64,000 nucleotides of DNA from Tropicimonas_B omnivorans (lineage in GTDB: Bacteria; Pseudomonadota; Alphaproteobacteria; Rhodobacterales; Rhodobacteraceae), in assembly GCF_031846565.1 (NCBI RefSeq), contig NZ_JAVRHL010000003.1, positions 992,001 to 1,056,000 of the forward strand, read 5' to 3'. A program made the translations under genes and the position numbers. The notes below the pieces were generated by a model. The model worked only from the letters and a program-made list of their open reading frames with translations. It searched no databases and was not told where the DNA came from. This document shows, piece by piece, positions 33,328 through 41,020 of this stretch (positions are counted from its first letter, which is position 1; each line of letters opens with the position of its first letter).

Positions 33328-35013
33328 ATGACCATGCGAAGATTGATGTCCTTTCCCACGGCCTCCGCGTTTCTCGTCGGCGGGGCGATGACGTCGTTGG
33401 TCTACTTCCTCACCCCGGTCATCTGGGACCACGCGGACAGCGCGATCCCCCCGACCCTCACGCGCGAGACGCTGCTCTTCGGCATTCTCGCCTGTACCGG
33501 CTTTCTTCTTGCGTTCCTTCGCGGCATCCAGGCGATCCGCCTGCAGAACAAGCTTCTGCTGCGCAAGGACGAGGAACTCGTGATCCACAATCAGGCGATC
33601 AGCGAGCATGCCATCGTCGATTACTCCGATCCCACCGGCACGATCTTCGACATCAACGAGAACTTCGCTCAGGTCTTCGGGTATTCGCGCGAGGAGATCA
33701 TCGGCAAGTCCACCGCGGTCCTCTATCCCGAGGAGAAGAGCGCCCTGTTCGAGGAGATCCTGGGGCACCTGGCAGCGGGCAAGACCTGGGCCGGCGAGCA
33801 GACGCTTGTCACCAAGTCCGGCGAGAGCCGCTCGATGCAGTGCTCCATCGTTCCGCTGAACGATTCCCGCGGCAATCATATCCGCAGCGTTGCCATCCGT
33901 ACGGACGTCACCGCATCTCGCCGGGCCGAGGCCTACCAGCAGCAGACCACCCTCCTGGACGAGCTGTCGGACGAGGTCTTCATCATCTGCAGCGTGACCT
34001 TCACCCTGATCTACGCCAACGCCAAGGCGCGGCATCACCTGGCCGGGATAAACGGCTGGGGCGAGGACGAGTGGAAGAACAAGTCGGTCGAGGAGGCGTT
34101 CCACAATTTCGACCGGACAGAATTCCGTGATCGCGTCGCATCCCTTCACGACCGGACCAGGACGTCGCTGGTCTACGAGACAGATCACATGGGCGAACCT
34201 GTGGAAGTGAACGTCCAGATCATCAACGAGCCGTTCGACAAGCCCGCCTACGTCGCCGTGGTGCGGGACATCTCGGAGCGCAAGGAGGTCGAAGCCGCCA
34301 AGCGCGCCTTCGTGTCCACGGTCAGCCACGAGCTTCGCACGCCGCTGACGGCCATCAAGGGGGCGCTCGGGCTGGCCCGGGCCGGTGTCACCGGCCAGCT
34401 GCCGGAGCGCGCCCAGCCCGTGATCGACATCGCCTACCGCAACAGCGAACGACTGCTGCTGGTCGTGAACGACATGCTGGACCTCGAAAAGATCGAGGCC
34501 GGCAAGATGGACTTCGTCTGCCGCACCATGGACCTTGCCGGCTTCCTCAAGGAATCGATGGAGATCAATGGCGGGTACGGGGACGAATTCGGCGTCAGCT
34601 TCGAAGGTGAGGGGCTCGATGACGGGCCGCGCCAAGTCATCGCCAACGCCGATCGCCTAATGCAGGTCGTCTCGAACCTTCTCTCGAACGCCTGCAAGTA
34701 CTCCTCCCCCGGCAGCGCGGTGAAGATCGCCTTGTCCGACGCCGGAATCGACTGGAGGATCTCGGTGACCGACACGGGCCCCGGCATTTCCGAAGATCAA
34801 CGCGACCAGGTGTTCGAGAAATTCAGCCAAGTCCGGCCCACGGACGGCAAGCCCCGCGTCGGCACAGGCCTCGGCCTGTCCATCGTCAAGGCCATCGTCG
34901 AGCGGCATGACGGGCGTATCGATTTCGAGAGCGACGTCGGCTACGGCACGACCTTCTTCGTCGACCTGCCGAAAGCGGAAATCGGATCCGAGCGAAAAGT
35001 CGCCGCAGAATAA
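33328..35013 (+). CDS. membrane-anchored PAS histidine kinase
   Basis: The 561-residue product has two N-terminal transmembrane helices (about residues 12-31 and 48-66), two PAS domains (VDYSDPTGTIFDINENF and ICSVTFTLIYANAKA), HisKA with SHELRTPLTAIKG and an ATPase domain (LSNACKYSS, DTGPGIS, GTGLGLSI). It has no receiver of its own. The stand-alone receiver at 35073 lies 59 bases downstream and is the likely partner. I use ATG 33328; the frame is open further upstream. Confidence 0.87.
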   Translation: MTMRRLMSFPTASAFLVGGAMTSLVYFLTPVIWDHADSAIPPTLTRETLLFGILACTGFLLAFLRGIQAIRLQNKLLLRKDEELVIHNQAISEHAIVDYSDPTGTIFDINENFAQVFGYSREEIIGKSTAVLYPEEKSALFEEILGHLAAGKTWAGEQTLVTKSGESRSMQCSIVPLNDSRGNHIRSVAIRTDVTASRRAEAYQQQTTLLDELSDEVFIICSVTFTLIYANAKARHHLAGINGWGEDEWKNKSVEEAFHNFDRTEFRDRVASLHDRTRTSLVYETDHMGEPVEVNVQIINEPFDKPAYVAVVRDISERKEVEAAKRAFVSTVSHELRTPLTAIKGALGLARAGVTGQLPERAQPVIDIAYRNSERLLLVVNDMLDLEKIEAGKMDFVCRTMDLAGFLKESMEINGGYGDEFGVSFEGEGLDDGPRQVIANADRLMQVVSNLLSNACKYSSPGSAVKIALSDAGIDWRISVTDTGPGISEDQRDQVFEKFSQVRPTDGKPRVGTGLGLSIVKAIVERHDGRIDFESDVGYGTTFFVDLPKAEIGSERKVAAE

Positions 35014-35072
35014 CCCGATTTCGGCGCGACGGTTCCCGTACTGAGTCGGAATTCGAGGAAAGGGAATGACGC

Positions 35073-35468
35073 ATGCAAGCATTACGTAAGATCCTTCACG
35101 TCGACGATGACGTCGACATCCAGTTCATCGCCCGGATGTCCCTGGAGAGTGTCGGCGGCTTCGAAGTCGCGCAAGCGTCGAGCGGTGCCGATGCCCTCGG
35201 CCTCGTGACGAGCTTTGCTCCCGACCTCATCCTGCTCGACGTGATGATGCCCTGCATGGACGGAGAGGAAACGCTGAGCCGGCTGCGTCAGATCCCCGGC
35301 CAAGAGAATACCCCCGTCGTTTTCGTGACCGCCAAGGCCCATTCCGAGAACGTCTCCCGGCTGCTCGGTCAGGGCGCCATCGACGTGATCACGAAGCCGT
35401 TCGACCCGATGACCCTGCCCCAAGTGGTGCAGAGGGCCTGGGATGGACAATCGGTGGCAGCGGCCTGA
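35073..35468 (+). CDS. single-domain response regulator
   Basis: The 131-residue product is one CheY-like receiver with the acidic pair in HVDDDVD, the phospho-acceptor Asp in LILLDVMMPCMDG, a Thr in FVTAK and the Lys in ITKPFDP. No output domain is attached. It follows the membrane kinase gene and may relay phosphate to another protein or sequester it from the hybrid kinase upstream. Confidence 0.88.
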   Translation: MQALRKILHVDDDVDIQFIARMSLESVGGFEVAQASSGADALGLVTSFAPDLILLDVMMPCMDGEETLSRLRQIPGQENTPVVFVTAKAHSENVSRLLGQGAIDVITKPFDPMTLPQVVQRAWDGQSVAAA

Positions 35469-36028
35469 GGCAGGACCGTCCGTCCACGCAAAGTCGCGGG
35501 CGGGCAGAACGTCACGAAGGCCGCATTGTGCGGCCAGCTGCCGTACTTCGAGGCAAATCAGCTCTCCTGAGCTGTCCGCTATGCATGTGCGGGCCGGTGC
35601 GCGTCATCCTGCCGGTCCAGTTCCGGGTCATGCAAGCGCCCCTGCCTACGCTCCCGGTGCCGTCCGCCACACAGTGCCACAGGACGCTCGGGGCCTCGCA
35701 GTCGGCGTCGTTCTCCCGAGCCACCGGCATCTCCCCTCTCGGGCATCTCGGCCGTGTCATTGACCGCACCGCCGGTCTTGCGCTCAGCCCAGACGAACCA
35801 CAAGGCGTCCCCCGGCGGGATCTGCGTGGTGGCGCCGATGGTGCGGGACCCGATGGAATTTTTTGCCGGCGACCTGAAACTCACCGTATAGGCGGTGATC
35901 TTCATGGTCGCACTGGCCCTGTTCCCCGCGTCCGCCCTGGTCTATTCGCTGTCTGGCGCACCGGTGCTCGATGGCGTCATCGCCTTCGATCACCGGCGCG
36001 CTCGATACATCGCGGATTGAGGACTTCG
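35469..36028. other. intergenic stretch with no convincing gene
   Basis: Short open frames exist on both strands (for example leftward from 35905 and rightward 35904-36020), but none has a good ribosome site, a known domain or a matching neighbour. A run encoding VRDPMEFFAGDLKLTV on the plus strand ends at TAG 35902-35904 and looks protein-like, so a remnant of a lost gene is possible. Confidence 0.35.
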
Positions 36029-36364
36029 ATGCCCCTGCCCTATCTCTATCTCGTGATCGCCATCGCGACCGAGACCATCGGCACGACGGCGCTTCAGGCG
36101 AGCCAGCAATTCACCAGGCTTACCCCGTCGATCGTCGTCTTCGTCGCCTATGGCGCATCTTTCTGGTTCATGGCGCTGGCCCTGAAGACGATGCCGATGG
36201 GGATCGTCTACGCGATCTGGTCGGGCCTCGGCATGGTCTTCATCGCGCTGATCGGCCTCGTCGTGTTCAGCCAGAAGCTGGATTTCTGGGCCGTGGTCGG
36301 CATCGGCCTGATCATGGCCGGCGTCCTTGTGATGCACCTGCTGTCGGACAGCGCGACGCATTGA
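36029..36364 (+). CDS. SMR-family small multidrug transporter
   Basis: The 111-residue product has the four-helix plan of EmrE-type transporters. The essential membrane glutamate lies in helix 1 (IAIATETIGTTAL), and YAIWSGLGMV and the GXXXXAGV motif in helix 4 are present. It would expel lipophilic cations such as quaternary ammonium compounds using the proton gradient. It is preceded by TTGAGGAC at modest spacing. It ends convergent with the HNH gene. Confidence 0.9.
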   Translation: MPLPYLYLVIAIATETIGTTALQASQQFTRLTPSIVVFVAYGASFWFMALALKTMPMGIVYAIWSGLGMVFIALIGLVVFSQKLDFWAVVGIGLIMAGVLVMHLLSDSATH

Positions 36365-36374
36365 CGATCCGGCC

Positions 36375-36959
36375 TCACGCCTCCAGTTCGGCATCCCAGT
36401 AGAGAAAATCGAGCCAGCTTTCATGCAGGTGGCCGGGCGGAAAGCGCCGGCCCATGTTGCGCAGCTCCTCGGAGCCCGGCTGCCTCGGGGTCTTGCGCAG
36501 CGCCATGCCGACCTGCCGGAGGGATTTCGACCCCTTGCGCAGGTTGCAGCGGGAGCAGGCCGCGACGACGTTCTCCCAGCTCGTTATCCCGCCACGGGCC
36601 CGCGGCACGACGTGGTCGAAGGTCAGATCCCCCCGGCTGCCGCAGTACTGGCAGCAGAATTCGTCCCTCAAGAATAAATTAAAGCGCGTGAAAGCCACGC
36701 GCTTCTGGGGTTTGACGAAATCTCTGAGGACGACGACCGAGGGTATTCGGATCCTGGTCGAAGGCGAATGCACGTACTCGTCGTACTCCGCCACGATCTG
36801 GACCCGGTCGAGCCAAGCCGCCTTGACCGCCTCCTGCCAGGGCCAAAGCGACAGCGGGTAGTAGGAAAGCGGTCTGTAATCCGCATTGAGCACGAGGGCG
36901 GGATGTTGCTTGAGCCCGCCGGGCTCCCTCACGAACTGCGTTCTGAAGTCACCGTCCAT
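36375..36959 (-). CDS. HNH endonuclease family protein
   Basis: The 194-residue product carries an HNH domain with two zinc-binding pairs, C-Q-Y-C and C-S-R-C, and the catalytic FDHVVPRARGG between them, followed by NVVAAC. Core-genome HNH proteins of this type are common in Rhodobacteraceae, with no known target. No intron, phage or modification genes are nearby. It may act in DNA repair, but this is not shown. Confidence 0.85.
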   Translation of the reverse strand: MDGDFRTQFVREPGGLKQHPALVLNADYRPLSYYPLSLWPWQEAVKAAWLDRVQIVAEYDEYVHSPSTRIRIPSVVVLRDFVKPQKRVAFTRFNLFLRDEFCCQYCGSRGDLTFDHVVPRARGGITSWENVVAACSRCNLRKGSKSLRQVGMALRKTPRQPGSEELRNMGRRFPPGHLHESWLDFLYWDAELEA

Positions 36960-37153
36960 CCGTCATTCGTCCCCGCATCCAGCGCCCTGAAGCGTCCGTC
37001 GCGGAAGCCGGGCCGCGCCGGAGTTCAGATCGACTATATATGGCGCTTTTGGTCCCGCAAGCCTCTTCATGAGGGGGGCGGCGCCCTATGGGAGACGTGA
37101 TGCACCGGGGAGGTGACAGGGATATGACGAAGGGGGACTACGCCCGCCTTCGC

Positions 37154-37819
37154 TCAATCGATCCCGAAGACGTCCTGCAGGAAGGCGAGCGCCTGCCCCA
37201 GCCCGTCCGGAGCGATGCCGTGAGGCGTGCCCTCCATCGTGTAGGTCGCGACGGAAAAACCGGCCGCTGTGAGGTCCCGCTCCGCCTCGTCCATCGACGG
37301 ATAGGGGACGACGTCGTCCTGGTCGCCGTGGAGCAGGAGGATCGGCGGAAAGGACAGCGCCTCGGTCGGCAGCCGCTCGGGCGCGACGAGACGACCCGAG
37401 AAGCCGGCGATCCCGGCGATCTGGTCCTCGCGCCGCGGCGCCACGTGAAGGGACATCATGGTGCCCTGCGAGAAGCCGACGAGGGCGAGGCGATCCGCCT
37501 CCAGCCCCTCGTCGTTCAGAACCCGGGTGATGAACGCATCGAGATCCTCGGCCGACGCGACGAGGCCTTCGGCGGCCTCCTCCTCGCTCGAGTCGTCGAT
37601 CCAGGGGATCGGAAACCACTGGAAGCCGGCGGGATTGGCGGAGGACGGGTCGGGCGCGTCCGGGGCATAGAAGGCCGTATCGGGCAGATGCGGCGCAAGC
37701 GGCCCGGCGAGTCCCAGGAGGTCCGCACCGTCCGCGCCGTAGCCGTGCACGAAGATCACGATCTGTTTCGCGGTGCCCTTCGGCGCTCCCGCGCGCTTCG
37801 CATTCAGCTCTCGCATCAT
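37154..37819 (-). CDS. phospholipase/carboxylesterase-family hydrolase
   Basis: The product of about 221 residues is an alpha/beta hydrolase with the nucleophile elbow GFSQGTM, the acid in DQDDVVP and the histidine in TPHGIAP. HGYGADGADLLG forms the oxyanion region. The pattern fits the dienelactone hydrolase/carboxylesterase group that cleaves small esters. The ATG at 37819 overlaps the TGA of the glycosylase gene (ATGA), so the two are coupled. The longer frame lies in that gene and is not used. Confidence 0.87.
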   Translation of the reverse strand: MMRELNAKRAGAPKGTAKQIVIFVHGYGADGADLLGLAGPLAPHLPDTAFYAPDAPDPSSANPAGFQWFPIPWIDDSSEEEAAEGLVASAEDLDAFITRVLNDEGLEADRLALVGFSQGTMMSLHVAPRREDQIAGIAGFSGRLVAPERLPTEALSFPPILLLHGDQDDVVPYPSMDEAERDLTAAGFSVATYTMEGTPHGIAPDGLGQALAFLQDVFGID

Positions 37820-38493
37820 CGGATCCCTTCGCGTTGCTTGGCGATGTGGAAGTAGGCCCAGAGAAGCCGTGCTGCAACCGCCCGCCAGGGAGACCACGCC
37901 TCCGCCATATCCCTCAGCGCCTTTTCCCGCGGGCGGTCCTCCAGATCGAAGAGGATCCGGGCCGATTCCTGCAAGGCCAGATCGCCGGGCGCGAAGATGT
38001 CCGCCCGGCCGAGGGAGAACATCGCGTAGATCTCCGCCGTCCAGCGGCCAATGCCGGGCACGGCGGTCAGGGTCTCGACGACCTCCGCCTCCGGCGCGAC
38101 ACGCAGCGCGGCATAGTCGATCTTCGCCGCCGCCAGGGCGCGGCCGTAGCGGATCTTCTGACGCGAGAGCCCGCAGGCCCTCAGCTCCTCGTCCGTGGCG
38201 CCGAGGACCTTGCGCGGACCGGTCAGCTTAGCGGCTTTCAGCTTGTTCCAGATCGAATCCGCCGCGGCGACGGAGACCTGCTGCGACACGATCGCGGCCA
38301 GAAGCGCCTCGAACCCGTCCTTGCGCCGACGGAGCGGCAGCGGGCCGGTCGCCTTCAGCGCCTCGGCGAAGCGCGGATCCGCACTTGCGAGCCAGGCGGC
38401 GCCCTCGGCCACGCAGTCCTTGTCCACGATGATGCGACCCGCAACCGGGTGATGCCGTTCGCCTTCGATGTCGTTCAGCTCGTCCCTGCCCAC
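37816..38493 (-). CDS. DNA-3-methyladenine glycosylase (AlkA-like)
   Basis: The 225-residue product is a helix-hairpin-helix glycosylase. Its HhH motif and catalytic Asp lie in LTAVPGIGRWTAEIYAMFSLG followed by DIFAPGDLALQ. AAIVSQQVSV is the usual FxxLV-type start of this family. It removes alkylated bases in base excision repair. I choose GTG 38493 because AAGGAG lies at correct distance; the frame open to 38688 is not conserved-looking. Confidence 0.87.
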   Translation of the reverse strand: MGRDELNDIEGERHHPVAGRIIVDKDCVAEGAAWLASADPRFAEALKATGPLPLRRRKDGFEALLAAIVSQQVSVAAADSIWNKLKAAKLTGPRKVLGATDEELRACGLSRQKIRYGRALAAAKIDYAALRVAPEAEVVETLTAVPGIGRWTAEIYAMFSLGRADIFAPGDLALQESARILFDLEDRPREKALRDMAEAWSPWRAVAARLLWAYFHIAKQREGIR

Positions 38494-38662
38494 GGGCGAT
38501 CTCCTTACGTCCGGTGCGTGGCGCCCGGCATATCGCGCAGGCGGGCATTCGCCAACCGCCGCCCGGCCGCCGCTCAAATCACGCGGCGTTGCAGCATAAA
38601 GACTCGCAATGAAGCCGCATTCCGTGTAGGGGCCGCGCGACCCCTCCCGAAAAGGCGACCCC

Positions 38663-40480
38663 ATGGACCTTCGCAATATCGCGATCATCGCTCACGTTGA
38701 CCACGGCAAGACCACCCTGGTGGACCAACTCCTGCGCCAGTCCGGCGCCTTCCGGGAGAACCAGGCCGTTGCCGAGCGGGCCATGGACAGCAACGATCTC
38801 GAGCGCGAGCGCGGCATCACCATCCTCGCCAAGGCGACCTCGGTCGAGTGGAAGAACACCCGGATCAACATCGTGGACACGCCGGGTCACGCCGACTTCG
38901 GCGGTGAGGTCGAGCGCATCCTGTCGATGGTGGACGGCGTCGTTCTGCTGGTCGATGCCGCGGAAGGCCCGATGCCGCAGACCAAGTTCGTCACCTCCAA
39001 GGCTCTGGCGCTGGGGCTGCGCCCGATCGTGGTGCTGAACAAGGTCGACAAGCCGGATGCCGATGCCGACCGGGCGCTCGACGAGGTGTTCGACCTGTTC
39101 GCCGGTCTCGATGCGGACGAGAACCAGCTCGACTTCCCGACGCTCTACGCCTCCGGCCGCGCCGGCTGGGCGGACGTGGAACTGGACGGACCGCGCGAGA
39201 ACCTCGACGCCCTCTTCGATCTCGTCACACACCACGTGCCCGCGCCGAAGCAGCAGGGCCGCTCGGATGAGGCCTTCACGATGCTTGCCACGACGCTCGG
39301 CGCCGACCCCTTCATCGGTCGCCTCCTGACCGGGCGGATCGAGAGCGGCCGCGTGAAGGCGGGTGATACGGTCAAGGCGCTGTCCCGCAAGGGCGACCGG
39401 ATCGAACAGTTCCGCATCTCCAAGGTCATGGCATTCCGCGGCCTGCAGCAGCAGCCCATCGACGAAGGCGTCGCGGGGGACATCGTCTCCCTCGCCGGCA
39501 TGGGCAAGGCCACCGTCGCCGACACGATCTGCGCCACCGATGTCGACACCGCGATCCCCGCGCAGCCGATCGACCCGCCGACCATCTCCGTGACGTTCGG
39601 CATCAACGACAGCCCCCTTGCTGGCCGCGACGGCAAGAAGGTCCAGTCCCGCGTCATCCGCGAGCGCCTGATGACCGAGGCCGAGCAGAACGTCGCCATC
39701 CGCGTCACGGACACGCCGGGCGGCGAGGCCTTCGAGGTCGCCGGCCGCGGCGAACTCCAGATGGGCGTCCTGATCGAGAACATGCGGCGGGAGGGGTTCG
39801 AGCTCTCGATCTCCCGTCCCCGCGTGATCATGCGCGACGAGGGCGGCCAGCAGATGGAGCCGATCGAGGAAGTCACCATCGACGTGGACGACGAGTTTTC
39901 CGGCGCTGTCATCGAGAAGCTGACCGGCGCCCGCCGCGGCGATCTCGTCGAGATGAAGCAGCAGACCGGCAAGACACGCATCGTCGCGCATGTCCCCTCC
40001 CGTGGCCTCATCGGCTATCATGGAGAGTTCCTGACCGACACGCGCGGCACGGGCGTCCTGAACCGCGTCTTCCACAGCTGGGAGCCCTACAAGGGCACGA
40101 TCCCCGGTCGCCGCGCCGGCGTGCTGATCTCCATGGAGAACGGCACCTCCGTCGCCTACGCGCTCTTCAATCTCGAGGACCGCGGCAAGATGTTCATCGG
40201 CGCCCAGGAAGCGATCTACGAGGGCATGATCATCGGCGAACACAGCCGTGAGAACGACCTCGATGTGAACCCGCTGAAGGGCAAGAAGCTGACCAACGTC
40301 CGCGCCTCCGGCACCGACGATGCCGTCCGCCTCACCACGCCGGTTCGCATGTCGCTCGAGGAGGCCATCGCCTATATCGACGATGACGAGCTGGTCGAAG
40401 TGACGCCGAACGCGATCCGCCTTCGCAAGCGCTTCCTTGACCCGCACGAACGCAAGCGTCAGTCCCGCGCCGCGGGCTGA
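38663..40480 (+). CDS. typA: ribosome-associated GTPase TypA/BipA
   Basis: The 605-residue product has the translation-GTPase motifs AHVDHGKTTL, DTPGHADFGGE and NKVDKPDADA. The BipA-type domain II/III and C-terminal domain include MRREGFELSISRPRV and SRGLIGYHGEF. TypA binds the ribosome and aids 50S assembly at low temperature and under stress. The length is normal (about 605). A strong hairpin terminator follows. Confidence 0.95.
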   Translation: MDLRNIAIIAHVDHGKTTLVDQLLRQSGAFRENQAVAERAMDSNDLERERGITILAKATSVEWKNTRINIVDTPGHADFGGEVERILSMVDGVVLLVDAAEGPMPQTKFVTSKALALGLRPIVVLNKVDKPDADADRALDEVFDLFAGLDADENQLDFPTLYASGRAGWADVELDGPRENLDALFDLVTHHVPAPKQQGRSDEAFTMLATTLGADPFIGRLLTGRIESGRVKAGDTVKALSRKGDRIEQFRISKVMAFRGLQQQPIDEGVAGDIVSLAGMGKATVADTICATDVDTAIPAQPIDPPTISVTFGINDSPLAGRDGKKVQSRVIRERLMTEAEQNVAIRVTDTPGGEAFEVAGRGELQMGVLIENMRREGFELSISRPRVIMRDEGGQQMEPIEEVTIDVDDEFSGAVIEKLTGARRGDLVEMKQQTGKTRIVAHVPSRGLIGYHGEFLTDTRGTGVLNRVFHSWEPYKGTIPGRRAGVLISMENGTSVAYALFNLEDRGKMFIGAQEAIYEGMIIGEHSRENDLDVNPLKGKKLTNVRASGTDDAVRLTTPVRMSLEEAIAYIDDDELVEVTPNAIRLRKRFLDPHERKRQSRAAG

Positions 40481-40489
40481 CCGAGCATC

Positions 40490-40516
40490 GCCCGGCCGCG
40501 GTGACCGTGGCCGGGC
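40490..40516 (+). terminator. rho-independent-type terminator after typA
   Basis: A stem of about 13 base pairs (GCCCGGCC-GCGGT with ACCGT-GGCCGGGC, one wobble pair) lies 10 bases past the typA stop and is followed by GGTTCTTCT, a weak T-rich tail. Confidence 0.6.
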
Positions 40517-40536
40517 GGTTCTTCTCTACCCGGGCG

Positions 40537-41013
40537 TCAGTCTTCGGCAATTACCACGACGGCATCGCCAGCGCCCACCCGGCCCGGCGCGACGACCTCG
40601 GCACACCAGCCCCCGTGGCCGCGCATCGCGTTGTAACCCCCCGGCCCCAGCTCCGCTTCCATCCTCGAGCACGGGGCGCAGGGCACCGTCAGCCTGAGCC
40701 GTGCGCCGCCGACATCGATCTCGCGCCCGCGCAGCGCCGACAGGTTGATCCCGGCCACGACGAGATTGCGTCGCAAGACCTCTGCCGCGACCTCCGTCCG
40801 CCCCGCCAGCGACGCGATCACCGGCAGATGCTCCCACTGGATCAACGTCACGGCTCTCTTGCCCGGCCGCGCATGATCTCCCTCGAGACCCGCCTCCTGA
40901 ACCTGGACCTCCGGTACTCGAACAGGGTCCGACAGACGAACGGGCCGGAGGAGGATTGCCTCCACCCGGCCCGCTCTTGGAAACCGCGAAATCAGATCGG
41001 CCAGCGTGTCCAC
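40537..41013 (-). CDS. MOSC-domain protein
   Basis: The 158-residue product is a single MOSC domain with the conserved GLEGDHARPGKRAVTL and the cysteine in VPCAPCSRM. This is the YiiM/MOCS-C type that binds molybdenum cofactor or hydroxylated purines. I start at GTG 41013, just downstream of the alaS stop, because the longer frame lies in alaS. It may be cotranscribed with alaS. Confidence 0.82.
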   Translation of the reverse strand: MDTLADLISRFPRAGRVEAILLRPVRLSDPVRVPEVQVQEAGLEGDHARPGKRAVTLIQWEHLPVIASLAGRTEVAAEVLRRNLVVAGINLSALRGREIDVGGARLRLTVPCAPCSRMEAELGPGGYNAMRGHGGWCAEVVAPGRVGAGDAVVVIAED

Positions 41014-41020
41014 CGCCGGG

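Noticed and set aside
38579..40447. Long leftward frame opposite typA
   Set aside because: The plus strand encodes a full-length TypA with all GTPase motifs; the antisense frame is a codon-bias shadow.
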